Shown one piece after another: positions 42,220 through 52,300 of a stretch of 64,000 nucleotides of DNA. Made by a program: the position numbers and the translations under genes. The DNA lies in the NCBI RefSeq assembly GCF_000732605.1, contig NZ_JPME01000010.1:62036-126035 (forward strand). The letters run 5' to 3'. Source of the stretch: Lacrimispora celerecrescens. GTDB taxonomy: Bacteria > Bacillota > Clostridia > Lachnospirales > Lachnospiraceae. Numbering within the stretch: position 1 is the stretch's first letter; each line of letters begins with the position of its first letter. The notes beneath the pieces were generated by a model. That model ran no database searches. It saw nothing but the letters and a program-made list of their open reading frames with translations, and was not told the origin of the DNA.

Positions 42220-42627
42220 ATGGGATATACAATCAAGCAGGTATCGGAACGAACTAATCTAAGCGCACACGTACTGCGTTTTTACGAAAAAGAAGGTCTT
42301 TTGTCTAATATTAACAGAAGCAAGAGCGGCATCCGCAGTTATTCCGAAGACGATCTGGAATGGCTGGGGCTGATTTGCTGTCTTAAGAATACAGGCATGT
42401 CCCTCAAACAAATTAAAGAATTTATGGATCTAAGTGCGGAAGGCAAGAAGACCCTGAAACAGCGCTGTGATATATTGATTGAGCACAAAAAGAATGTGGA
42501 AGCTCAGATTCAGGAAATGCATAAGCATCTTGATAAGGTATCCCATAAAATTGACTATTATACAATGCAGTATAATGAATACAAAAATGTCGAATCTCAT
42601 CAGAAATTAGAAATGCAAGAAGTATAA
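42220..42627 (+). CDS. MerR-family regulator of the aldehyde-reductase operon
   Basis: A 135-residue regulator: YTIKQVSERTNLSAHVLRFYEKEGLLSNINRSKSGIRSYSEDDLEWLGLICCLKNTGMSLKQIKEFMDLS. The coiled-coil dimer region fills the end. It has cysteines Cys53 and Cys54 (GLICCLK), in the place where AdhR/NmlR-like aldehyde sensors keep a Cys. ATG at 42220 follows GGGGGAGG. It is divergent from the operon 42058-39019. Confidence 0.9.
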   Translation: MGYTIKQVSERTNLSAHVLRFYEKEGLLSNINRSKSGIRSYSEDDLEWLGLICCLKNTGMSLKQIKEFMDLSAEGKKTLKQRCDILIEHKKNVEAQIQEMHKHLDKVSHKIDYYTMQYNEYKNVESHQKLEMQEV

Positions 42628-42643
42628 TGATAAATTACAAAAA

Positions 42644-42690
42644 GGAAGCCATTCTCTGGGGATATCCAAAAGAATGGCTTCTTATCTTTT
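42644..42690 (+). terminator. Rho-independent terminator of the MerR gene
   Basis: GAAGCCATTCT pairs with AGAATGGCTTC, with GGGGATATCC in the loop, followed by TTATCTTTT. It also faces the convergent cysteine desulfurase gene. Confidence 0.75.
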
Positions 42691-42694
42691 ATGC

Positions 42695-43806
42695 TTAACT
42701 AAAGTGCTCTTTCAACATATTCACAACCGTATCAATCTCCTGCTTTGTGGTATACCTGCCTACACTAAAACGTATAGCGCCCAATGCTATTTCTTCTTCA
42801 ACACCCATTGCTGCTAAAACAGGCGAAATGGTTTTTGAGCAAGAGTGGCAGGCAGAACCAGTGGAAGCACATATTTCAGGTAGTGCCGCCAATATTTGGG
42901 TACCATTTTTTCCTACAAAACTGATATTAAGAGTATTGGGCAGGCGGTGGACTGCATCACCGTTTAAGTGAATATTACTGCCGAATGCCTCCAGTAATTT
43001 TTCATAAAAATAGTCTCTTTTTGGCATCAAATCATTTTGATCCAAGTGTTTCTTTGCCTGAGCCGCAGCTTCTCCCAAAGCCACAATATAAGGCACATTT
43101 TCCGTACCGGCACGCCTGCCGTTCTCCTGCTTGCGCCATGCAAAAATGATTCCATTACAACTCCATCTCGAATAAATAATGCACCAATTCCTTTTGGAGC
43201 ATAGAGTTTATGCCCTGCAAGAGTTAGAAAATCTACTGGTAACCGGGAAACGTCTATCTCCACTTTCCCTATGGACTGAGATGCATCTGTGTGAAACAAA
43301 ACGCCTTGCTCCCTGCAAATTTCCCCCAACTCACTGATAGGCTGCAAGGTCCCCACCTCATTATTGGAATGCATAATACTGACCAAAATCGTTTCCTCAC
43401 AGATGGCATTCCTTAAATCTTGCGGATTCACAGAGCCTTGCCGGTTTACTGGAAGATAGGTAACGTTATAACCGTTTTTCTTTAAAAATGAGAGTGGTTC
43501 CATGATTGAAGGATGCTCAATACAAGAGGTAATGATATGCTTACCCTTGCTCCTATAAGTGTAGGCAACTCCCTTGATTATAGCATTATTGGATTCACTG
43601 CCGCAGCTTGTAAATAAAATCTCGCTGCTTTTTGCACCAAGCAATTCTGAGACCTGTTTTCTGGCATTCTCAACGGCAAATTTCGCAAGCTGTCCTAACT
43701 CGTAGCTGTTGGATGGGTTTCCAAACTCTGACTCCAGATAGGGAAGCATGGCATGATATACCTCTTTGTCAATAGGGGTTGTTGCATTATAGTCTAAATA
43801 AATCAT
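42695..43806 (-). pseudogene. Cysteine desulfurase (NifS/IscS-like) with a single-base frameshift
   Basis: Starts MIYLDYNATTPIDKEVYHAM (ATG 43806, AAGGAGG). The PLP Lys is at 200 in TLAGHKLYAPKG, and HTDASQSIGK and SNNEVGT are intact. After SFLHG (near 43134) the frame breaks. Reading on in the -1 frame gives KQENGRRAGTENVPYIVALG and on to the end, including the catalytic Cys in CASTGSACHS, with stop at 42695. One G appears to be missing in GGC-GGC-AAG. If the base call is right, PLP-dependent sulfur transfer is lost; another desulfurase must then exist. Sequencing error is possible. Confidence 0.85.
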
Positions 43807-44040
43807 AAAAGATCCTCCTTGCATAGATAATATTTCGCATTTAATTAACCGGCACAGAACATATTTCATGTTGGTTAATTTGTACTTTTCATTACTTTTT
43901 TATATATGATAAAATAATCTGTTGAGCCGTATTTTGATATCATCGCATTTTAATAAATATAGCATATATTGGTATTAGCGTAAACACCATATTACGCACA
44001 TTCCTATTAATATTAGTTCATATAAAGGAGTCATAAATAA

Positions 44041-45123
44041 ATGTATGATATGACAAACTGTCGGCATGGATACGCCCTTTACTCTATGACAAATGCCGCT
44101 GATTTTAATGAAGTAATCGCTATACGCCAGAGATTCAATGATGATTTTACATTTATTAAGGCTTACAAAACAGGTGGTCAAGGTACTGGAAACCCGATAG
44201 TTGATCCACTTGGTTCACAGGGATCGATTGTACTATCCCATGACGGACGTTTCCTTTTCGTCGTGAACGCAGGCAGCAACAGTATCTCCAGCTTCAAAAT
44301 CACCAGTTCGGGAGCCTTGATCCTCGCGGACGAGAAGCCGTCCGGCGGCTTTCTTCCAATAAGCCTGACAACCCACCGTAATCTTCTCTATGTGGCAAAT
44401 GCAGGCAACGGAAGCAGTATTGCGTCCAATGTTACCGGTTTTCATATAGACGAAAACGGCAATCTCGCCGAAATCATAGGCTCTACTAAGTCATTGAGTT
44501 CAGTAAATGCCAAGCCTACTTGCATTGTCATCAATTATAATGGCAAAAGAATAGCAGTTTCCGAGCAGAACACGAACCTAATCAGTGTATTTACCGTTCA
44601 ACCAGATGGAACCCTCACTGACCCGATCCTCAGCAATTCCAGCGGTCCCGGACCTTTTGGCTCTGTTTTCTTAACAAATGAAATCTTGTTGGTTACTGAA
44701 GTTGGAATCAATGCATTATCTTCTTACAAAGTTAATCCGGATGGAACTCTTTCTGTAATCAGTCCATCTGTATTGAATTTCCAGTCAGCTACCTGTTGGG
44801 TTTCGCTATCTGAAAACGGACGTTTTGCCTATACTTCCAATGCCGGCAGCCATACAATAACGACATATGAAGTTGAAAGAAATGGACGCTTGAGGGTTTC
44901 AAACGTTGTCTATAGTACGAAAAATGGATCTGGTGCACCAATTGACAGCGGCGTTTGTTCCAATACCTTCTATGTACTCAACGGTAATGAGGGCTCCATC
45001 AGCGTTCTCCGAACTGACCGTGATGGCAGACTTATCCTGACACAGGTTATCCGCGATACACACTTACCGGAATTGGGTTCACAAGGTATGGCGATCTTAT
45101 GCTTGCCAAACAAATTTAAATAA
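44041..45123 (+). CDS. Lactonase-type seven-bladed beta-propeller protein
   Basis: A 360-residue protein of the lactonase (YbhE/Pgl-like) family. Repeated propeller segments include LSHDGRFLFVVNAGSNSISSFKI, IVINYNGKRIAVSEQNTNLISVF and LSENGRFAYTSNAGSHTITTYEV. YbhE hydrolyses 6-phosphogluconolactone, but this branch (opening RHGYALYSMTN, with GNPIVDPLGSQGS) is often uncharacterised. No signal peptide. ATG at 44041 follows AAAGGAG. It is followed by two small hydrophilic proteins in the same direction. Confidence 0.8.
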   Translation: MYDMTNCRHGYALYSMTNAADFNEVIAIRQRFNDDFTFIKAYKTGGQGTGNPIVDPLGSQGSIVLSHDGRFLFVVNAGSNSISSFKITSSGALILADEKPSGGFLPISLTTHRNLLYVANAGNGSSIASNVTGFHIDENGNLAEIIGSTKSLSSVNAKPTCIVINYNGKRIAVSEQNTNLISVFTVQPDGTLTDPILSNSSGPGPFGSVFLTNEILLVTEVGINALSSYKVNPDGTLSVISPSVLNFQSATCWVSLSENGRFAYTSNAGSHTITTYEVERNGRLRVSNVVYSTKNGSGAPIDSGVCSNTFYVLNGNEGSISVLRTDRDGRLILTQVIRDTHLPELGSQGMAILCLPNKFK

Positions 45124-45179
45124 GAATAATATCCTTTTACCTGTAAATAATAATCCTATTAATATTAAGGAGAATAATT

Positions 45180-45329
45180 ATGGCAAAGGATTCACAACTT
45201 GACCCAAAATCAATCCGTAAGAAAAAAGCCAATGGTGGCCCTACCATGGCTGAGAGCGCATTAGATGGAGAAAGCCGAAATACGAAGAAACAGTCCGGCA
45301 GCCGTCACAAACCCGGCAATGATAAATAA
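45180..45329 (+). CDS. Small basic hydrophilic protein (49 residues)
   Basis: Starts MAKDSQLDPKSIRKKKANGG and is rich in Lys, Ser and Asn with no hydrophobic segment, as if largely disordered. AAGGAG lies eight bases ahead of the ATG. The family is not recognised. Its tight position between the propeller gene and the next small ORF, with good ribosome binding sites throughout, supports a real gene. Confidence 0.65.
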   Translation: MAKDSQLDPKSIRKKKANGGPTMAESALDGESRNTKKQSGSRHKPGNDK

Positions 45330-45358
45330 TTAACTTTCTATGCAAAGGAGTAAATTGT

Positions 45359-45598
45359 ATGAACCGTGATAAGCTCATATCCCAAGTAAAAAACGAATAT
45401 GCACGAATCGCTTCTTCTGAATCCCAACAGCATTTCCACCAGACCACAACCGAAATAACACCGGAAGCGTACTATGAAAACCTGTTAGGTAAAGCCATTA
45501 GTGAAATCAACAGGGGCACCTTTGATAATTTCAAATCAGGGGAAGAGATCGTAAATGCGATTGCAAATGACAAGTCCTGGCTTTCCGATTGGAAGTAA
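45359..45598 (+). CDS. Hypothetical protein (79 residues)
   Basis: A hydrophilic helical-looking protein (MNRDKLISQVKNEYARIASSES... with NLLGKAISEINRGTFDNFKSGEEIVNAIAND). No motif or membrane segment. AAAGGAG precedes the ATG by eight bases. Third gene of the propeller operon; the terminator at 45614-45654 follows. The ending KSWLSDWK is distinctive but I do not recognise a family. Confidence 0.65.
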   Translation: MNRDKLISQVKNEYARIASSESQQHFHQTTTEITPEAYYENLLGKAISEINRGTFDNFKSGEEIVNAIANDKSWLSDWK

Positions 45599-45613
45599 AT
45601 GAACTGTAAATGA

Positions 45614-45654
45614 AAACCGCAGTCCTTTTTAAGAGGATTGCGGTTTCCATTTAT
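45614..45654 (+). terminator. Rho-independent terminator of the propeller operon
   Basis: AAACCGCAGTCC pairs with GGATTGCGGTTT (one wobble) and the tail is TTTCCATTTATAAT. It overlaps the 3' end of the dehydrogenase remnant on the other strand. Confidence 0.7.
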
Positions 45655-45826
45655 AATGCCAATTCCAATCTCCATGATAAATCATTCGTTTACTCATTCC
45701 CCCATCTGCCGTAATAGTCTCCCCTGTAATAAAATCCTGCTCACATAAAAACAATACCATATTCGATATATCCTTTGGCGTTCCTATTTTTCCTGCCGGA
45801 ATTGCGAAGCGGTTACAATATAACAT
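45629..45826 (-). pseudogene. Short-chain dehydrogenase, C-terminal remnant
   Basis: The frame reads RFAIPAGKIGTPKDISNMVLFL, then FITGETITADGG, the standard C-terminal end of classical SDR proteins (PEDIANAVLFLxS...GxxxxVDGG). The N-terminal two thirds, including the Rossmann motif and YxxxK, are missing. The frame before RFAIPAG is unrelated sequence, so the fragment is truncated. No ribosome binding site is visible for a 65-codon frame. Confidence 0.75.
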
Positions 45827-45929
45827 TAGAGCTATGATTCATGTCAAGAGATTATTTTGTGAAGATACTGAAACAGCCTTATGGCAAGGGTTCCAGCCTT
45901 TCCGGCAGTTCAGGGGGTATAACGATATT

Positions 45930-46853
45930 TTAGTTATTATAATGAGTTGAATAAGGATTGTTTTTATAATCATAATTTTCAAGTGGCATGGGTCCTCTAA
46001 CTACTGTCCTGTGAACACGCAATTCTCCTTTTTCATTCGCAGCAATTCTCCAATCAACCATCTGTATCATGCCATTTATAATTTCAATTCCATTAATCCC
46101 ACGGGTACGGATACAACAGCCAGTATTAAAGTATGGGAGGTCATCTGCTTTCGGGAACTTTGGTCTGTGAGTATGTCCACAGATCAGCATCATTTTATTT
46201 TTTTCTATCCATCTGTCATAAACCTTCTCTACTTTATGTCTTTTAAATAGATTACGGGCTGGGCTGGTTGGATTGCCAAATCCAACGATATGCAGATACC
46301 GCCAAAAATATCGAAGTAATAACATGGAAAAGAGCCATAGCTGATCATTCATAATGTCACCCTGATGCCCATGCAGTACAAGAATCTTCTGTTTCGTTTT
46401 CTTATGTTTGAGAATGATCGCCTCCTTCGGCTTCAATCCCCTATATAAGTCCACCTTTATCTGATTATATTCATCATAATATTGATAATAATTTTCTCTG
46501 ATAAATAGCTTTGACTTTAAATAAATATTATGATTCCCATATAACATGATAAAGCGGCCTTCATCATAAAACTTTTTTATTACTGTAAAAACATCGCTGT
46601 GGGCTAAACGAATCACGCTGAAATTCTTATATTCCCAAAGTTCATCTCCATCCCCAACTTCTATATATTCATATCCCTCTTTATAATAATAATTTAATGC
46701 ATGCAAAAAAACATTCTGATTTCTAGTGAATTCATCTGAGATGCTGTCATCCCCTCTGTGGATATCACTAAAAAATATATATTTTGAATTATCATCAAAA
46801 TACACAACTTCAGCATTTTTGTAAGCTTGATTCAATCGTCTGTCAGTCTTCAT
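45930..46853 (-). CDS. Metallophosphoesterase
   Basis: A 307-residue enzyme with all the motifs: FFSDIHRGDDS, VGDGDELWE (GDxxD), LYGNHNIY, LVLHGHQGD and ICGHTHRPKF. It resembles UDP-2,3-diacylglucosamine hydrolase-like phosphoesterases. No signal peptide; a membrane-binding hydrophobic stretch (LWLFSMLLLRYFWRY) is in the middle. The ATG at 46853 follows AAAGGAGG; the longer frame to 46922 is rejected. It lies 73 bp after the glucan synthase C-terminal gene and may be in its operon. Confidence 0.87.
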   Translation of the reverse strand: MKTDRRLNQAYKNAEVVYFDDNSKYIFFSDIHRGDDSISDEFTRNQNVFLHALNYYYKEGYEYIEVGDGDELWEYKNFSVIRLAHSDVFTVIKKFYDEGRFIMLYGNHNIYLKSKLFIRENYYQYYDEYNQIKVDLYRGLKPKEAIILKHKKTKQKILVLHGHQGDIMNDQLWLFSMLLLRYFWRYLHIVGFGNPTSPARNLFKRHKVEKVYDRWIEKNKMMLICGHTHRPKFPKADDLPYFNTGCCIRTRGINGIEIINGMIQMVDWRIAANEKGELRVHRTVVRGPMPLENYDYKNNPYSTHYNN

Positions 46854-46926
46854 GTTACCCTCCTTTCCGATTTTTCCATTCCTGTCGCAATAGGACTTTT
46901 GTTTCCCAGGAATGGTGAACAAGGTA

Positions 46927-49359
46927 CTATACGATAATCAGATGTTTTTCTCCATCATCCACCAACGAAACCCGGTTCCCTTGAATGAGCCTGTCATCCA
47001 CAGTGATTGCTTCCGTTGTCAGTGTTCCCTTACTTCTGCTTTCAACCCTGATTTCATAGAGTGACCTGCCAAACTTATACTCAACGGAAAAGTCACCGAA
47101 GCTTGCCGGCGTGGCCGGATCAATAATCAGTTCATTTCCCTCTTTCCGAATGCCAAGAAACCAGCTTAATAACCCCTGGTACATCCAGCCTGCGGAACCG
47201 GTATACCAGCTCCAGCCGCCTCTGCCGGTATAGGGCGGGCTTAAAGAGATATCCGCCGTCATAACGTAAGGCTCTTTCTCGTACCTGAGCACATCCTTCC
47301 TGGTTTGTGTCACATGAATCGGATTAAGTATGGTGAATAGGGTTTGTGCCATGTGATAGTCACGGAGCATTGATGTGGCAATGGCCAGCCAAACCGCAGC
47401 ATGGGTATACTGGCCTCCGTTTTCACGCATGCCGGGAATATAATTTTTAATATAACCTGGGTTTTTGCTTGTTTTATTAAAGGGAGGTGTCAAAAGTAAG
47501 GAAATGGCCTCTTCCTCTCTTACCAGATAACGCCATGCCGACTGCATTGCTGTTTTTGCACGTTCCTCCTTCGCCCCCTTTGATATCACACTCCAGGACT
47601 GGCTGATGGAATCGATCCTGCACTCATCATTTTCCTTTGACCCCAGTTTCGAGCCATCGTCGTAAAAGGCACGAAGATACCACTCCCCATCCCAGGTGTG
47701 TTCTTCGATGCTTTGAAGCAGACTTTCCCGTTTCTGATCCAGTTCCCGGCCGTAAGCCTCATCATCCTCCTTATGGCACAAAGGAATGAAGTCCCCCAGC
47801 ACCGTATAGAAAAACCATGCCAGCCAGACACTCTCTCCCTTCCCCTCTATTCCTACCTCATTCATACCGTCATTCCAGTCGCCGCCTCCCATGAGAGGAA
47901 GTCCATGTTCTCCGAAGCTGGTCCGGTCGATGGCTTTTTTGCAATGTTCATAAACAGTTGCGAAACTTTGGGATATCTCCGGGGTAAACATCACATCATG
48001 CTGCCCTTCCTGAAGCACCGGCCCCTTAATGTAAGGGACTTTCTCCTTTAAAATTGTGGTATCTCCGGTACTTCGTATATATGCGGCGGTACAATATGGC
48101 AGCCACAGCAGGTCATCAGTTATTCTGGTTCTTACCCCGATCCCCATGGGAGGATGCCACCAATGCTGGACATCTCCCTCTTCAAACTGCCTGCTGCAGG
48201 CAATCAGAATTTGCCCGCGCAGTATACTAGAATCTGCAAAGAGAAGGGAAAGGGTGTCCTGCAGCTGGTCCCGGTATCCATAGGCTCCTCCACACTGATA
48301 AAAGCCTGCTCTTGCCTGGATGCGGCAGGACACGGTCTGATAGAGCAGCCAGCCGTTAACCAGGATATCCACCGCCCGGTCCTTTGTTTTGACTTTAACC
48401 GTCCCTAATAATCCATCCCAATAGGTTCTTACCCTGTCAAGTTCCTTTTCAGAAGCGGTAATCTCCCTGTATTTGTTTTTGATCCTGTATATCTCCTCAA
48501 GACTGGTGCTCTGACCCAGCCCAAATAACACCGTTTTGCACTCCTGCGGCTGTATTGCGACGGAAACCTGAATTGCTCCGCAGGGATCATAGGATACCCC
48601 CGTATTGCAGGATAGCTTGACCTCCGCGCCCCGCGGCTCCCGGACGCTGCCCTTCTGCCCCAGAAACTCCTGCCTGTCTCCGGTATAACCGATAATGGTT
48701 TCACTGGAGAACAGGTAGGAATAGGTGTTTTGAAAGTTCATGGTATAAATGTTCTTTGCAAATAAGCATTCATGTTCATTGTTATAGGAGGTCAGGATAT
48801 AGGGATTGGTTTGCTCCCCCTGGGTTCCCAAAACCCATTCCACATAATAGGTCAGGCTTACATATTTCACCCGATCCGAGCGGTTTGTAAGGGTAAGGCT
48901 CCATAGCTTCAATGACTCATCTAAAGGAGTAAAAACAGTAAGCTCCTGACTAATTTGCGCTTCTTCATGAAGGAATCTGCTGTATCCAAAGCCATGCCTT
49001 ACCCGGTAAGTGCCCCGGTCAGATCTTCCTAGGGACATGGGAGTCATTACCTCACCAGATATTTCATCCAGAATATAGATTGCCTCAGAGGCTCTGTCAC
49101 TGACTGGGTCATTGGACCATGGAGTCAGCTTATTCTCCCTGCTGTTGATACTCCAGGTAAAGCCGGCACCCGACTCTGATATCTGGAATCCAAAATTCTT
49201 GTTTGAGACAACATTAATCCAGGGTGCCGGCGGCCTGTTATTACCCTCAAGCAGAATTTCATATTCCCTGCCTTCACAGGCAAATGCCCCGAAGCCGTTA
49301 AAAAATTCATAATTCTCTGTTTCTTTCTCCTCTGTTGTAGGTGCATATGCTGTGTCCAA
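46927..49359 (-). CDS. GH94-type phosphorylase domain, C-terminal half of a split cyclic beta-1,2-glucan synthase
   Basis: An 810-residue protein equal to the C-terminal third of Cgs/NdvB. The N-terminal beta-sandwich has FFNGFGAFACEGREYEI and FGFQISESGAGFTWS, and the (alpha/alpha)6 barrel has GGAYGYRDQLQDTL (358-370) and GGGDWNDGMNE (491-501), whose last Asp is the GH94 catalytic acid. In full-length Cgs this domain trims or controls chain length by phosphorolysis. It begins at TTG 49359, with AAGGAGG close ahead and only 19 bp after the 2039-residue gene, in a different frame. Single split operon, not a shift within one frame. Confidence 0.88.
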   Translation of the reverse strand: MDTAYAPTTEEKETENYEFFNGFGAFACEGREYEILLEGNNRPPAPWINVVSNKNFGFQISESGAGFTWSINSRENKLTPWSNDPVSDRASEAIYILDEISGEVMTPMSLGRSDRGTYRVRHGFGYSRFLHEEAQISQELTVFTPLDESLKLWSLTLTNRSDRVKYVSLTYYVEWVLGTQGEQTNPYILTSYNNEHECLFAKNIYTMNFQNTYSYLFSSETIIGYTGDRQEFLGQKGSVREPRGAEVKLSCNTGVSYDPCGAIQVSVAIQPQECKTVLFGLGQSTSLEEIYRIKNKYREITASEKELDRVRTYWDGLLGTVKVKTKDRAVDILVNGWLLYQTVSCRIQARAGFYQCGGAYGYRDQLQDTLSLLFADSSILRGQILIACSRQFEEGDVQHWWHPPMGIGVRTRITDDLLWLPYCTAAYIRSTGDTTILKEKVPYIKGPVLQEGQHDVMFTPEISQSFATVYEHCKKAIDRTSFGEHGLPLMGGGDWNDGMNEVGIEGKGESVWLAWFFYTVLGDFIPLCHKEDDEAYGRELDQKRESLLQSIEEHTWDGEWYLRAFYDDGSKLGSKENDECRIDSISQSWSVISKGAKEERAKTAMQSAWRYLVREEEAISLLLTPPFNKTSKNPGYIKNYIPGMRENGGQYTHAAVWLAIATSMLRDYHMAQTLFTILNPIHVTQTRKDVLRYEKEPYVMTADISLSPPYTGRGGWSWYTGSAGWMYQGLLSWFLGIRKEGNELIIDPATPASFGDFSVEYKFGRSLYEIRVESRSKGTLTTEAITVDDRLIQGNRVSLVDDGEKHLIIV

Positions 49360-49378
49360 AGCCCTTCCTCCTTAAAGC

Positions 49379-52300
49379 CTAATATTCTTCAAGTAATTCA
49401 TACTGTTTTTCTTTGACATTGGTAAAATAGATCCCCGTTTTCCCTGAAAATACGACCCTCGCTACCGTATACAGCAAATCCAGTTCCGCTGGTTTCATCT
49501 CATACGTATGAAGCGTAAAGAAGCTTGGCTTCTCACTTCTGGAATCATAAATCCGAAGAGAGCTTGTCATATCATTGATTAGTTCATCCACCTCCTGATG
49601 ATAACCATGCTTGGAATCAATCAGGATAACTAAATCCACCATTACACGGTTGATTCGTAAATATTCGTAAGCCTTTAATGCATCCTTTACAATTCTCTCC
49701 TCTTTCATGGACCGGACCATTAAAAGCAGAATGGGATTATCGCCGGATACTCCGAATTTCCATAGAAAGCTTTGATTCATAAAGTTCCGCCTAATATTTT
49801 CATCCGGGCCCCGGTAAATACCCGAAGGATAGAATACCGGGCTGATCAGATCCTGAAAAGCGTTTAACTGTGCTCTGGTAATCTCCAGATACTTTAACTC
49901 CAGATTCGTTTGAAGCCGGAATTTCTCCAGGTTGTCATCGATCCGGTAACTTACATTTAATTCCCCGGCGATTTTTATTGCTTCCTCTTTACTCTGGCAT
50001 ACTCCGGTAATGAAAGAGATGCAGGCGGTCTCACCTGCCCCAATGCAGATCTGTGCCCGCAGGCTCATGATCGGATCATTACAAAAACCGGAATTATTTA
50101 AAAAAGCAATGCTGTTAACCACAGAATCCGGATTTTCTAAGGTGTTGTTTCTTCCGATGAAACGTTTTCTGTCATTTTCATATTCTAACTTTTTACATAA
50201 CTTTGTTCCTGTTCTTACCATGTGCATCACATAAGAATTATCATCCTCATCTTTCCGCCGTCTTTTTGCAAGGAAGATGTCCTGTTCTTCCAGGTACTCA
50301 CTCTCCAGAAACAGCTTATTGAATGCAGGATGGCTTATTTCTGCCAGATGGGTATCATCCACTACCTCCAGGTAGCTGGTCACCTCCAAATGCTTTTCCT
50401 CATTCCCGTGATTGGTAAATATAATCTTACGTATCTCATAGTTTTGGTCCGCATTCAAGCTGACAATCATGTGTGATGAGATATCCCCATCCCTGCGCTT
50501 AAATTCCGCCTGGTGCGGGCTGAATACCACCTGGTAATCATCCGGCGACTTTTTGGTCGGATGATAGGCAGCACTCCAGACCTTCCCTTTCTTCATGTCT
50601 TTGATATAGATATAATTACCTGTATTCGCATAAATATCCGACCGGAAACGGTAGAGCATCCGGTCTTCGTATTTACTGAACCCGTCCCCATCGCTGGTTA
50701 TCATCAGGGAATAGGTGCCATTTGATAAATAATTAACAACCGGTGAACTCATACCGGTACGGTTAACATACCGGTTGCTGTAGATGTCTTCTTTAAAAAG
50801 AGGCTTTCCGATCTTTATTGTATATCCCTGCTTTGCAATGGAAATCAAATAGGACTGGCGTTTTTCTTCCAACAGAACCTCTGTGGCTTTTATCATCATC
50901 TCTCCGTGAAATCTCTCCCGAAGGATTCCCCCATTCAGATAATTATTAATTGCGGCCAGATTCATTCCCTGATGATGAGCCATGTAGGATTTAACAATGC
51001 AATAAGGTGTTAAGTCCACAGAATTCGGTACATTAAAATCGACGGATTCATAGAAACCGTAAGTGCCGTAAGCGCCTAATTCCTTCAGTCGTTTTAAATT
51101 TCCCATGCATTCCTCTTCTGCAATATCCAATGCCAGCATCGTCGCATAGGGGGCGACAACCATGGAGTTCTTACGGACCGGCTGGAGTCTTATCTTGGGA
51201 ACTCCGAAAGCTTTATACTGGTAATTTGAATTTAAGTCAAACCGGTAATACTGGGATTCCGATATTCCCCAGGGTATTTCCGCCTCCTTTGCATACTTCA
51301 TATGCTGGAGCACCGCTGCCCTGGCGGTCTGGGCATAGACGGAGTCTTCATACTCTTTGAATACGAGATTTGGCATCAAATATTCAAACATCGTACCGCT
51401 CCAGGACACAAAGCAAGGAATGCCCCCCACAATGGTCAGCGGTCTTCCCAGTTTATACCAATGCTTTAACGGAACTTCTCCCATGGCTATGGCAAGAAGG
51501 CTAGTCAGTGCTGATTCTGACGCCATCAGGTCATAGCAGCCCTCATCCAGCGTGTGGGAAGAAACATGATATCCGATATGAAACAGCATTCGCTTTTCAT
51601 TAAACAAAAAACGGAAATCAACATTTGTTAAAATGCCGTCTATTTTATTGCTGAGCGTTCTGATCCGCTCCATTATGCCAATCCCAATTTTATTGTCCTC
51701 CGACGTAATACTACGAAGAGAGGGACTGGAAGAAAAGGCCTTTTCCTTCAGTTTTAAGGACTCAGCCTCCTTTATCGTGCTGTCAATGAGATTCAATAAC
51801 TGTCTGGTCCACTGGTAATCTTCACGCGGTGTAAGCTCCCTGTCGGTTAAATCTTCCCTGATTTCCGTAATATCGTCTATCAGCTCCCCGATCTTTTGAT
51901 ACCTGGTCTTCAGTTCATTACCGGCAGGATTGCCTGTTCTCATACGAATTTCCTCATTGCTGTTTTCAACCGCAATTCTGAGTTCGGATAGAAAATTCTC
52001 CGGATAAACCGGCCTGTCGATCAGTTCCAGAAGTCCATTTTTTAAAGCGACCAAATGACCCAGGAAATTGCCGCTGTCTACGGTTGAAATATAGGCAGGG
52101 TTTAGTACATCCAGAGTCCCGATATGATACCAGTTATAGAGATGCCCATTAAATTTCGGCATTTTCTGAACCGTGTCCATTAAGTTTTCCACAGCTGTCA
52201 CCGTAGAGCTTAAGGTTTCAAATCCCAAATCCCTGGCTGATAAAATTGCCAGAAACTGAAGCCCCATATTGGTCGGTGATGTTTTATCACTGACTTTTTC

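Noticed and set aside
44003-45167. Repeated 13-base stretch CCTATTAATATTA before two genes
   Set aside because: Very AT-rich and only two copies; chance is likely. Mentioned under the propeller operon only.
46927-49379. Glucan synthase split as a frameshift
   Set aside because: The gap has a stop codon, a strong ribosome binding site and a start, and no single-base change joins the frames cleanly, so two genes are more likely.
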